Shown here one piece after another: positions 12,938 through 24,369 of a DNA stretch of 64,000 bases. The stretch spans positions 28,958,001-29,022,000 of the forward strand of contig CM075778.1 in assembly GCA_037974665.1 (NCBI GenBank). The letters run 5' to 3'. The notes below the pieces were generated by a model that was given only the letters and a program-made list of their open reading frames with translations, ran no database searches and was not told where the DNA came from. This DNA is from Ehretia macrophylla. Its lineage: Eukaryota; Streptophyta; Magnoliopsida; Boraginales; Ehretiaceae. How positions within the stretch are numbered: the first letter of the stretch is position 1; each line of letters begins with the position of its first letter. Position numbers and translations under genes: made by a program.

Positions 12938-14600
12938 TTAAATCAGCATGTCAATGTACTTATAGTATCGTGATTTGATGTGTCCACGAGTGTGGAAAAA
13001 ATGACAAACTGGAATGAACTTCTTTTTCTTAAATTTTGAAATTTTACTCTCTGCTGCAGCTTTTGTTGCTACATCAGTTGCGACATCAGTGGTTTTGTCA
13101 TTCTGTTTCATTGCAACAGATTGTTCCACCTTTGGTTTTTTAGCTTCTTTGACAAACACAATTTGACTTGTTGATGCTCCTCCTTGATAGCCTAATCCAG
13201 TATAATCTCTGCAAGACTTTTGAATTGATAACATATAATCAAGTTTATCCATTCCTGAGTTCATCATCTTGAAGCCTCGTTAGATCTGTGACAGTTCCTA
13301 CTACAGCATGTCGGCTTTTTGCTGCAACTCAGCCTTTTCCTTTTCAAGCTCAGCAATCTTGGTTAATTGATCTTGATTCACCCTGCATAAGATCAACCAT
13401 TTTTGGTACATCATTTTGTAGGTCCTTATAAACTTGTCTTCTTCTTCATCACTATCCAATTCGGAATCAGTTTCACCATCTGTCATACTCAATCTCATTG
13501 TTGATGTTATTGCTAATTCTACTGGAGCGGGTTCAGTCTCTGTCTCAGCATCTGTTACAACATCTGTCACAACATCTGTTACAGCATCTGTCTCAACATT
13601 TGCTTGGTCTACTGCAGCACAAAACGCAACATAGTTGTTCATATGCTCCTCATCACTGCTGCTGCTACTTTTTTATCCTTCATCATTCCATGAGATATTT
13701 ATGGCTTTCTTCTTTCTTTTCAAAGTATTAGCACACTTAAATTGAATGTGACCAAATCATTCACATTCCCGACATTGAATTCCTTTATTCTTTTTCTCAT
13801 TCATTATTTCAGAATTTGTTGAGACATTTTGTTTCTCCAACATTTTCAGCACTTTGTTGACATTCTTTGTGAGTGAGGCTAAAGATTCTGTGACATCATC
13901 ATCAAAAGGATCTTCATCCTCTCACTTTTGAATTTCTGCTTGTAGTGCAATGCCCTTTTCATTTGTTTTCTGCTTGAATTTCATTTCAAAGGTTTGTAAA
14001 GATCCCATTAGTTCATCAAGTTTCATGGAATCCACATTATTTGCTTCTTCTATCACTGCAACTTTAATGGAAAACCTGTTCGGATGTGACCTCAACATTT
14101 TTCTCACCAACTTTGAGTCTGAGTATTTTTCTCCCAATGCAAAAGCTTTGTTTGCTATGTCACAAAGCTTAGCATTAAATTCAGCAATGATTTCATCCTC
14201 GTGTATCCACAATTCTTCAAACCTAGTTGCAAGTATTTGCAATTTCGAAACTTTTACAGCTGCAGTGCCTTCATATGTCGTCTCCAAAACCACCCATGCA
14301 TCTTTGGCTGATTCACACGTTGAAATCAATTTGAATTGGTTTATGTCTACTCCATTGAAGATGGCATTCAATGCTTTGGAATTATAATTTGCCAATAGAT
14401 CTTGTGCTTTGGTCCATTGGGTTTCAGGTTTTGGTACAACATTGTCTTGTGTTCGGTAATTGTAGGATGCACCCAACCTGTTAGAACTACTTTCCCAGCT
14501 TGTTTATCAATGGACTTGATAAACGCCCTCATGCGTGGCTTCTAGTATGAGTAGTTTGAGCCATCGAGAAGAGGTGGTTTAATGATTGATCTACCATCAC
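12938..14600 (-). pseudogene. Copia-1 gag (UBN2-type)
   Basis: Copia-type gag with TRFEELWIHEDEIIAEFNAKLC, KLVRKMLRSHPNRF and [17 protein letters not shown]. Three open stretches (14476-13922, 13642-13301, 13267-12938) are separated by frameshifts and stops. The expected start ATG is ATA (near 14605), and a TAG interrupts the SY-KPRM segment. A Val-Thr-Asp repeat (about 13505-13600) and a zinc-finger-like CHFFHTRGH near 12970 follow. The capsid core matches 41389-41790 closely. Confidence 0.85.
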
Positions 14601-14677
14601 GTAAAGTGTCTATATCTACTAGGATAACTAGAAAAAAAAACTCTTCTAGAGATCTAATTGAGTCAGTTCAGTAACCC

Positions 14678-14690
14678 GCTCTTGATGCCA
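14678..14690 (-). other. Copia-1 primer binding site
   Basis: The minus strand reads TGGCATCAAGAGC next to the inner edge of the 5' LTR, a slightly mutated version of the initiator tRNA-Met type site. Confidence 0.75.
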
Positions 14691-14692
14691 CT

Positions 14693-15568
14693 TGAAAGTT
14701 TCTGGTTATTAGCTTGTTGTAACAGAAGTTAAAACAAAATAAATAAATGCATGCAGAAAGTAAGGACACCGAGATTTAATGTGGTTCAACCGTGCGGTTT
14801 ACGTCCACGGGACCTTCCCTGGTCCAACAAACTTATTTCATTAATAAATCACAAGTTACAATATCAATGGACTTACACAAATAAAGACTCTCTCTTGACT
14901 TTGACGCCTTGATGATGAACTCTTTAATGAACCTAGGTTTGGCGAGCTCCCTCCGACTTGCAACGTTCTCTCCCGAGAACTACATCTTCTTCTCCCGAAG
15001 AATGAATAGAACAATAACAAACTAAAAACTCTTCCAATCAAAGATTAAAACAATAAGCATAGCGGAAGCATTAATAAGTTGTCTGTTTCATAGTCTGATG
15101 CACCAATACATGGATTATCAGATTTTCTCTGTTACTGTCTTCTGTTGCAGCACATCGTCAATCAACTGCAGCAAAACCTGACAGCTCGAAAATATTCAAA
15201 TAAATCCTCATTTTCAGCTCTATTTCTTCACTTTTTTCAGTCGTGTGAGGCCTTGTATATATGCTGAATTAGTTGCCTAAACCTCCACAAGGTAATCCAT
15301 GCTTAGGGCTTGAGTTGCATGGAAAGACTTTGTCTCCAAGCAATTCTTTAAATAAGGAAACCTTCCTTTCTTGAAAAAGAAAACTTTAATCACTTTTAAT
15401 GTAGATGTCAATTTGTCTTTTCAACTCTCTTATAAATATGGTAAACTTGTCAATCATAATTCTCCAAACATATATGCATATACCATAATTAAATTCAGTC
15501 AAAGCATAATTTTGGCAAGACACAAGCTAATTAATTTTACAACTCTTGTTGCAGCAAGTGGCGTAACA
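14693..15568 (-). repeat. Copia-1 5' LTR
   Basis: This 876-bp LTR is the partner of 10529-11395. Confidence 0.9.
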
Positions 15569-15665
15569 ATTACTTTGTGATGAAAGAGGAGTTTTGAACT
15601 TGGATAATAAAAGAGAATATTATCAGGACTAATAGCAATTTGGTATTATGAAAACTGACTTTCAC

Positions 15666-15928
15666 AAATGGTAGAAGACGAATCATGAAATGTTTGTGGA
15701 AGCTAGCCATAGTTCTTACTATTTTAAGTCTCGTGACTTTCACTGGTTTTCCACTAGCATTAGTCCATGGATTTTTGTGAAATAATTGAACATAAATTTG
15801 TAAATGTCAGCATAAGTTAGAGGATTCCTTCGAGAAGAACAAATATGATAAACGAGCGGTTGGGGCAGTTGATGTCCATGTACAACCATTACAACAAGAA
15901 TAAAGTCCACTACCATATCACCTGGTAT
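15666..15928 (-). pseudogene. FAR-A exon 8 with 1-bp deletion
   Basis: It encodes IPGDMVVDFILVVMVVHGHQ and the MASFHKHFMIRLL segment after acceptor CATACAG. An A-run before CCATGGACT has five As against six in FAR-B, so the downstream part is out of frame. It is 263 bp against 264 bp. Confidence 0.85.
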
Positions 15929-16141
15929 CTGTATGGAATTCTAATAATTCAAATATGTACTCTTCAAAAGTTCTTCAAATGAAGATACATTCATAGTTTG
16001 CAACAAATTTTGAATGTTAGTGATAAAACATCCAAAATCTGAAAATTTAAAAGCAATAAAGTAAGTGAGGAAGGGAATAAAATAAAATTAAAGAAACAAA
16101 TAGATTAATTGATCAACATTGATATCATTATGCAGACTCAC

Positions 16142-16223
16142 CGCATCAATTATTAACTCTCGATCACCAAGCAGGACCTTCAATTTTCCTTCACCATAAG
16201 CAACGAAAAAGCCATCCATAGTT
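16142..16223 (-). pseudogene. FAR-A exon 7
   Basis: It encodes TMDGFFVAYGEGKLKVLLGD and then RELIIDA, with donor GATGCG|GTGAGT. The 82-bp length is the one that keeps the reading frame across the ten exons. The two bases before the exon are AA rather than AG, as in FAR-B. Confidence 0.75.
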
Positions 16224-16641
16224 TTGTCATGGCAAGTTTTCCATAAAACACAAATACATTATATCAAATACATAGAAGGGTAAAACACCAAATAACCACT
16301 GAAGTTTGTCATCTTTCCATAACCAAGTAAATAAATCTATAAATAAACCGGCAGAACGAGTTCTGTTTGAATCTACATTCTCAAGTAGTTAATAGGAGAG
16401 TTTGACCATCATATTTCCTACTTTTTTTACTACCAAAAACTCAAATTATATCGAATTGTTAAAAATATTTATAACTACACTTTATGTATGTATAGTTGTA
16501 AAACTTTTTTAATTTTTTAACATCTATATATATTTAGTTTTATTTAAAACATGGTCCCAGATTATTTGCATAATCAAATCTTGCTATAAAGTGGATGAAA
16601 TTTGTAAATCTAGCTTTTTACTCTTTCATAGGTGGCTAATT

Positions 16642-17060
16642 GTTAAGATAACTAAGGTTCAAGCTTAAAACCAATTGGTATGAAGTGGGATAGCCCATGA
16701 TCTTATAAGGTAGTCTAAGAATTTATGTTTTTCTGATATAAGACAAGTGTATATTCTAACACTCCTCCTCACGTGTAACCTAATTTGATAGGTGTCACAT
16801 GTAAAAGATTGAATACGCGTGGACCTAATTTGGAGATGGATCATATTTGGAAGATTGAATATACATGGTAGATTAACACATGTGGAAGATTGAACACATA
16901 GAGGACACACGTGGAAGATTGAAGATGCGTAGAATATAACACTTGCGAAAGATTGAACATAAATGAACCTGATTTAAGATGGGTCTCACGCAAATGAATA
17001 AACAGGACCAAGGGCCCAGCTCTGATACCATATTAAGATAACTGAGGTTCCATTTTAAAA
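16642..17060. repeat. Interspersed ~390-bp repeat, one unit (FAR-A intron 6)
   Basis: It starts GTTAAGATAACTAAGGTTC and ends in CTCTGATACCATATTAAG followed by a restart of the same text at 17032. Inside are short direct repeats of the CACGTGGAAGATTGA type. The unit is shared with FAR-B at 36736, where it is tandemly repeated. It is non-coding and probably a transposon-derived repeat; the class is not clear. Confidence 0.7.
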
Positions 17061-17532
17061 CAATATTTTCTATTCAGAACTTCATATACCATAAATAATA
17101 AGAGATTGTGTTGGGTTAAATAGAATTTGCTTTGATTCAATATATATACATTGTATGCACTTATTCTAATAAGTTGAATAATTTGATCTTTATGCTAATT
17201 ATGTATAATTCAATGAATTCTTAATTGGTTAAATACGTATAAAAATAATACTTTAAATTTTATAGTATTTTGAATCTTAATTTGGTCACTTAATGTGATG
17301 ATATATTTATTGTTAAGAAACAAGTTAAAAAAATATCTTTATAAATTAATATTATTTACTTATTGACAAAATAAATATCTACCTAAGTTAATAGAATCTA
17401 GGAGGTCCAAGAATTACTTATACATATGTACCTATATAAGCTAAATCCGCTCAAAGATCAAGAAATTAACCTCATCAAACAAAGAATAGGAAGTAGTACA
17501 TATACATATGCACCTATACAAAACTTCGTTAC

Positions 17533-17694
17533 CTTACGCCTTCAATCCAACCAGGAAAAGGTTCTTTGATAGTACTTGTTATAATTGTTGGGTGCAGGAT
17601 AATGATATCCAAATTTTCCTTTAGATGTCCTAAAAGCATCTACCCAATTGCTTTAGTAAATGTATACATGTTTTTCCATCCATGTAGCGTTGCC
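17533..17694 (-). pseudogene. FAR-A exon 6 with TAG stop; YxxxK active site
   Basis: It encodes [17 protein letters not shown], a TAG at 17640-17642 (Glu in FAR-B), then [20 protein letters not shown]. The acceptor CTCCAG|GGCAACG is canonical here, unlike in FAR-B. The YTFTK motif is the short-chain-dehydrogenase-like active site. Confidence 0.9.
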
Positions 17695-18704
17695 CTGGAG
17701 AAATTCTTCATGTAAGAACCAACTAAAATACAAATTGTTATAGTGAACAAAGAAAAAAAACAAATTGAATTTATTGAGGAAGAATAGTGAAGAAAGAAAA
17801 AGCAATTCTTAAGTTTTTTTTTGAATTGTGTGAATCAATAAACTATTTTGACCAAAAAAAGAAGAAGAACAAAGCGACACATGTTCATGTGAAATAGAAG
17901 GAGCCAAGAAAGTAAATTAGTGAAGTTCATTTACCATCCATTATCGATACCATTATCTTCCATGCTATCATATTCATATGGCATATGCTCACCACCAACA
18001 ACCTATATGTCCTTATTGTGGCACTATAATAATTATTGATTCAAGAAAAAGGAGAATATGTAAATAAATATAAAAACGGAGGAGGAGGTAGAAGCATGGA
18101 AATTTATACCACAAGAGAAAACAAACTAGAAGCATATTGCTTTTTGCAAAGCATAATAAGTCTTGTCCATGACATATGATCCCGCTTGGGCTATTGATAT
18201 TCGAGGAATTAGGAAAAGGAAAATGATGTTTCAATCTTGCATATGAAGTTGTCAGATTTTATTTTTTGTGTAATAAAAACAATCCCTATTGGCAAGATTT
18301 TCCTAGAAGTGATTACTAGAGAACAATCTATTTAGTATATTATATATACATGTAAGTGCCTACCATGCAACCCGGATAACATTCACGAGGGTCATCTCTT
18401 ATAATATTCAGAACAAAAGAAGCTTAATTGCATGTAATGCTACTAAAACATTTGTTGTTGATGACGAGGCCAGCGAAACAAGCCCAACACAGTGGAATGC
18501 TTCGGGTCAGCAAAGTTAAATGATGGGCCAAAGATATTGCCAGGCCTATTGACCAATTCAACGTAATCAGGGAATATCTTAACCGGTTAAGGAAAGGATA
18601 ACCCACTCTTCCACTCCAAGCATAGAGCTCTAGGGGGAGCAGCTCCCACATTTATTGTGAGACAACCCCATCCCTTTTAACTGAATCGTGAGCATTACAC
18701 CAAC

Positions 18705-18714
18705 TATAAAAGGG
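18705..18714 (+). promoter_or_regulatory. TATA box of the solo LTR
   Basis: TATAAAAGGG lies mid-LTR, at the position expected for the LTR promoter. Confidence 0.5.
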
Positions 18715-21700
18715 CCACTCTAGTACTCAAAAGGGGTATCAAAACTCTGCTTATTCATGCTTACCTGTTTTCTGAACTTATCTAACACTACTAGAAAAAG
18801 GACTGGAATTTCAGAAAAAAAAAAAAGAAAGAAAGAAACTTCACCTCAAACTATTAGGTTCGTGTTGATGGAGTAAACTACGTTTCAGCACCTTTACGCA
18901 TTACCGGTAACGAAAAATCGCCATCGGGCATCACAGGTAGCAATAGCAATGATGAGATCTTTGTCTTTGTTGGGTGTGGGTATATTTCTTCTTATGTGAT
19001 GATTAGATGAGAAGAGTATATGTTTTAGGTGAATCTATGTGTACTAACACTACAAAAAAAAATTGAATTTTGTGAGTGACGGTTCCCTTCACCGTGCCAT
19101 CGCCAATTTGAAATTTGCGTCAGCACGGTGAGGGAAACCGTTCGCCAGATACGAGGTTGTCGCCAAAATCGTTCCCCTCACCAAACAGTCACCAATTTGG
19201 CAACGGCTGCAAAATTGTCTCCATCCCGTCTCCAACTCCTCCATTACCAAGCCCTCACCATCTTTTCCTGTCTCCAGGCCGTCATTACAATTTGCCGTCA
19301 CCGAGCCCTTGGCAATTGGTGCTGTCCCAAAACTGTCACCAAATGTCCCATCACCAAGCCCTCGCCAATCTTTCCCCTCACTCACCCGTCACCAATGATT
19401 CCTGTCACCGAACACTCGCCAACTTTACCCCTCACCATACCGTCACCAAAATTTGTGTCTCCAAGCCCTCGCCAACCTTTCCCCCTCACCAATCCATCAC
19501 TAATCCTTCCCTTCACCAAGCCCTCACTAGCTTTAATGTACCATATACTTGAACTTCTTATGACTCTTTCACAAATTTTGAACCTAGATCCCAAACTGAA
19601 CATGTTTGATATGTGAAATTAACTGCAAATAATGCCAAAAATACGATATGATGTATATAATTAAAATCAAGACTACTTCTATATTTTCATACTTTTGATA
19701 GGTGCCTTCAAAGATCATCTCCTAATGTATCCATCTCAAATAGTTCTCCCTAATCTTATCGTCAATAGTAATGCTTTATGCCAAGGTTATATGGTGAAAG
19801 ATGGCAAATGTTATTCCAAGGTTATATGACTTATCCCATTTGAATTTGTCTTAGTGGTAAATCTTATAACTTTATCAATTAAACTTATGTTTCATTCCTT
19901 TGTTTGATAATTGAAAGAAAAGGTAAACTATGGTTGCAATTTTCTCATTAAAAGAGAAGAACAAATTTTATATAAAATGGGGCTCACATTGTATAAATCC
20001 TTTCACTAGAATATGTTACTATTACTACATATATTTTTCATAAATCTGCTACATGTCAATGATAGATACCAACTTCACTGTAAATTTATGTCAGGCATGG
20101 TTTATTTACAACTTATGGATAAGGTCACATGTGACCTAATTTATGAAATTTATATAGATTATATTCGGCTATATAGGTTTATGTGAAGATGAGAAGTATT
20201 TTGACGAGAAATAATAGTTCTAGTGATGGATAATGTAGAACTTAAGTTATAATTGACATTTTATACTACCCATATTCTATTATGAGGAAGATGGTGTTAA
20301 TACAATTTTTAAGGGGTGGGGATGAATTCATCTTTCCATATGTGTTTTGTGCTTTTTAAAGACAAAACAAAATTTGTTAATAAGATAGCTGTTAGAATCG
20401 CAATGATCATATCCCAAGGAAAAAATATAAGTACTTAAAAATCAATCATTACATAATTAACTCTTATGAATATATAGCTAATAAGTTCTTAAGGAAATAA
20501 ATAGCATGACTAAATTGCATTTCTCGTTTAATAGCTATACAACATACAAAATTACATTAAATGCTAATTAATTCAAATCAACAAACACAACTAAAAGATT
20601 AGAAAACGAAGTACTAAGATTTACTTAACAACAAAATATCATTACTAGACTACATCATTTTTAGGACTAATCCTTCTTTCAACACTTCTTTAATATTTTT
20701 TATGGTTAGTCATACATATCAAAAAAACTAATTTGCTCCCCACGTCTTGAAATGTGTAAGTTAATTATTTCCATGGGATTTTGGATAAATACAAAAAAAA
20801 AATTGTCATTTTTAGGAATTTATGTACAACCCTATGCAACGATGAAGCCATAAATTTAATATTGGAGACGGGATTCAATTAAGAAGATTGACGATATTAA
20901 TGTTTCAAGATAAACAAGCATAAAGAATACAATATATTTAGCAAAAATAATATATGATTATATAAAGAAAAGTTCACTCATTCAGACAATATTAAAGTTG
21001 GTCTCGGCTCTCCTTCATGCAATAGAATTCATCAATTATGGTATCAATAGGAATATCTTTACTAATTTATCATGTATGAAGAAACTTTAAAATTGTCTAG
21101 TCAAACAAATAGATCAATTAAGCATTACTGAAATTTATTCACTAAAATTAACTGTCTATCAAAGAATTCTGACAACAAAACTATCATTTAGAAGCAAAAA
21201 AATGTAAATTAAAATTCATATATTTTAGACCCAGACTCCTTGTACATTTATTATATGAGACTGACACCCCACATTTTTTGTTATATGTGACTTACATCCC
21301 TTCTATTAAGAGTCTGTCGCATTTTCTGACAAATGTGTATAAAATGTGTTTTTTGCTCTCATACACAAAAACCAGCTTATGAAGCTAGAGCAAACACGAC
21401 GGAAAAATATGGGATAAAAGTGAAAATTGAGGGAAGAAATGTTGACATGAAAAGTGAAATGACACATTTTTTTAAAAAAGTTCGGTGTTGAAATTGGAAA
21501 AAAAAAAGGAATGAAAAAAGGAAATTGGGGGCCCATAGATTTTTTTGTCGAGCCCCATGGCCCACTTTCCTCCACCCTTGAACCTATGACGCAAAATGAC
21601 TTTTTCCCTTAATATTTTTAGCTCAAGCTCTTGGTGAAATACTCATGTTATATGCATATAATGTACATAATTAAGAAAGTATTATATATTATACTTGGTG

Positions 21701-22046
21701 TACTATACTCCATATTTTCATATTTATGAATCAATACATATCATTCTTAACCATTTATTAACATAACATGTATTTTTGAAATTCTATCTCCAAAATATGG
21801 TGTTTAAATAATTATTTTATTCATGTATTGAGTTTCTTACAAAGAAAAACTGAATTATGACTTGTATGATCCAGGAATATTACCAATGGTACCATCAAGC
21901 TTGATTTGTTAATTTATACTAATCAAATATTGCAAAACCATATATGAAGGAATCAAATGCATCTATTAGGCATTAAAATTCCTTCTACAATAATCAAATC
22001 CTTGAAAAATTACGTAGTAGTATAGCAATTGATTATCAAAACCAAC

Positions 22047-22138
22047 CTTCATTCTCATCTTCAATATCAAAATCCAAACTGCTCTTTACAGAACTGAAGA
22101 ATGAGGTGACAGGACCAGCAGGAATATCATCCAATGCC
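22047..22138 (-). other. Exon-like fragment inside the inner CACTA element
   Basis: These 92 bp encode [20 protein letters not shown] followed by [11 protein letters not shown] preceding TATTAG and a following GAAG|GTTGGT look like a canonical acceptor and donor. The phase is symmetric (1 + 30 codons + 1). I do not recognise the protein. CACTA elements often carry host gene pieces, so it may be a captured exon or an exon of the element's own lost gene. Confidence 0.4.
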
Positions 22139-22484
22139 CTAATACTTAAACAATAAATCTGTAAAGTATGCGAGAAAATGATTGATAAAAAGTTGATACC
22201 AATAATATCAAACTACTGGTTAAGCTAGTCTAACTACAATAAAAAATGATACAAATTTGGCTCAAAGGTGTATGATTTTAGAGTTCAAATATTAGTTTTT
22301 TTTTTACCCCCACCCCATGAGATAACAGTTATTCTTTCTTATACGTTCTTTACCTTTTATTTCTTTTTAGTCTTCTTTTGTACTTTAACCTTTCTGTGTT
22401 TTCTTATTTATTTACCCAGTTTTTTGCTTTCCAATACACCCACTTCAATCATCTTCCATCCACTGCTTACTCTTACCTAGAGAC

Positions 22485-22810
22485 ACACACACATGCATGA
22501 CTATAACATGTACCCACACATATCCAACTACACACACACAGTTGCACACAACATCACAACTCACCCACACGACACACTATACATACACATACATTAAATA
22601 AATTAAACAGCAATTAAACAATAAATTAATAACATAAAATTAAATAAAAAACAAAAAATTACATAATATATTAAATTGAAACAAAAAATAGTAAATTAAA
22701 ATAAATATATAAAAAGATTGTATATAATGTATGTAGATGTATGTATACATATGTATATATAGATACATATACATAAACTTATATATATATACACACATAT
22801 ACCGCGCGAG
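22485..22810. repeat. Simple-sequence stretch (CA-, TA- and AT-rich)
   Basis: Runs of ACACAC, then AT-rich DNA, then TATATATATACACACATA. Non-coding. Confidence 0.7.
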
Positions 22811-23094
22811 ACTAAGGGTGGCTGTTGTGGTTGTAGTGGTAGTGCGCCAACTGGTAGTGGTGCTTCCTGGGGGTGGGGGTGCTTCGCGGGAGGTAGGGGT
22901 GACAGATTTATGGGGTGGGGGTACTGGTGCCGGTGGGGAATGGGATAGGGGGTGAGGGGAGGGGAAGGGAAGGGGTGGGGTGGGGTGTTGCAGGGGACAT
23001 GAGGGTAGGTAGGACGCTGTAAGGGACAATGGGGGTGGGGGGTTGTAATTGAAATTAGATCTGATATCCTTTTATTTCAATTTTTTTTTTTTGA

Positions 23095-23225
23095 AAGATT
23101 GGTGGAGACGGGCCATGTAGGTCCGTCTCCTTTTGGAGATGGACCCTTTGGGTCCGTCTTTACTTCGAAGACGGACCAATGGGTCCGTCTCTGTTTCGGA
23201 GACGGACAATAAGTCCGTCTCCCAG
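23095..23225. repeat. GGTCCGTCTCC hairpin-rich cluster
   Basis: Several alternating TGGAGACGGACC and GGTCCGTCTCC words form potential hairpins. They are of the same vocabulary as CACTA subterminal repeats but lie 900 bp inside the right end. Confidence 0.6.
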
Positions 23226-24369
23226 CACAACACTTAAATGTGCATGTGTTTTTTTTTTTTAAAAAAAATTGATGAGAATTTATTTTATGAAGGAAGTATT
23301 AAGATTTTTTTTATAAAAAAAATTTATGAGAGAATTATATTAATTAAAATAACTAGTTATTTATTATTTAATTAGTACTTTAATTACAAGTTTAGGATAA
23401 ATTGTTCATGCTAAATTAATTATTAATACTAATATAAATTCTAAATTAAAATAAATTATTTAACAAGTATATATAGTAAATTAATTTAATTCTTAAGTTT
23501 TATTATTAGATTATTTATTTATTTAGTAAGTAAATATAATTTAATTTTTAAAAAATTATATTGAAATACAAAATTAAATTAGATTAAACATTTTAGTAAA
23601 AAATATTATTAAAAATATTTTCAATAAAAACATTCGTCACCAAATATTATTTTCAAAAATTAAAAAAAAATTAGAAAATAAATAAAAAATAATCCTAAAA
23701 AATAAAAAACCAATATATATATATTGGAGACGGGCACGTTTGCCGTCTCCAATTTGGAGACGGCAAAGGCTCCCATCTCCAAAGTTGGAGACGGGGTTCA
23801 TTTCCCGTCTCCATTGGAGACGGGCACGTTTGCCGTCTCCAAATTGGAGACGGCAAAGGCTCTCGTCTCCAACTCCAAAATTGGAGACGAGAGCCTTTCA
23901 CGTCTCCAATTTTGGAGACGGGAGCCTTTCCTATCTCCAATTTTGGAGATGGCGAAGTATGCTGTCACTAACAGTGACGGCTTGGTGACGGTTTTTTTTG
24001 TCTCACACTATGCCGTCACTGTCCTGTCACAAAATTGGTGTCAACCTTTTCCTTCACCAAGCCGTCGCCGTATTAGTGACGGGATGGCGACGGCCAGTCG
24101 TAAAATCCAGTTTTTTTGTAGTGTAACCTTTTCAAACAAAGCTTTCCCGGGCAACAAATTGGTAAAATGCTTTTTTATTTTCCCCTAACCGTCTTTATCA
24201 TCACTAAACACCTAAAATTACAACATGTGGCTTTTGATCTTTTTATTGTTTGATTTTTATTCTATTTTTAATCTTAAGTTTTCATAAATTATGGCCACGC
24301 CCCAACTGATAGGTTCATGATTATATAATACTAATTTTCATGCCTCAACTGATAGGTTCATGCATTTTA

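Larger units (their letters stand above)
10529..15568 (-). mobile_element. Ty1/copia element retaining gag but lacking most of pol
   Basis: LTRs 10529-11395 and 14693-15568 (TGAAAGTTTC ... GTAACA) flank a 3.3-kb interior. The target duplication is ATTACT (10523-10528 and 15569-15574). The paralogue near 35672-35685 holds the intact empty site. Polypurine tract and primer binding site show minus-strand orientation. The interior keeps gag and the last ~60 residues of RNase H; protease, integrase and RT are gone. Gag and parts of the LTR resemble the copia element at 40041-48472, so this is a deletion derivative of that family. Confidence 0.92.
19048..24123. mobile_element. Inner CACTA-type DNA transposon
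   Basis: It begins CACTACAAAAAAAAATTGAA at 19048 and ends TTTTTTTGTAGTG at 24123, flanked by TAA (19045-19047 and 24124-24126). The left subterminal zone 19080-19550 is a dense run of CGTCACCAA / CCCTCACCAAG words. The right zone 23690-24115 is dense in GGAGACGG and GTGACGG words. The long ORFs in these zones (e.g. 19115-19552) are low-complexity by-products. No transposase was recognised. The interior holds one exon-like fragment (22047-22138). Confidence 0.8.

Noticed and set aside
13434..13731. Plus-strand ORFs opposite Copia-1 gag
   Set aside because: Shadows of the Val-Thr-Asp repeat on the coding strand.
18424..18651. 75-aa minus-strand ORF near the solo LTR start
   Set aside because: It spans the LTR edge and starts and ends in non-coding DNA; no conservation with FAR-B.
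19115..19616. Overlapping ORFs of 145-162 aa rich in Ser, Pro and His
   Set aside because: They lie in CACTA subterminal repeats; the repeated CACCAA/CCCTCACC words keep several frames open by chance.
22640..23029. 129-aa minus-strand ORF rich in Pro and Tyr
   Set aside because: Low-complexity DNA (G-runs plus TA/CA repeats) inside a CACTA element, with no domain-like pattern.
23695..24188. ORFs of 81-154 aa on both strands
   Set aside because: Products of GGAGACGG repeats at the CACTA right end.
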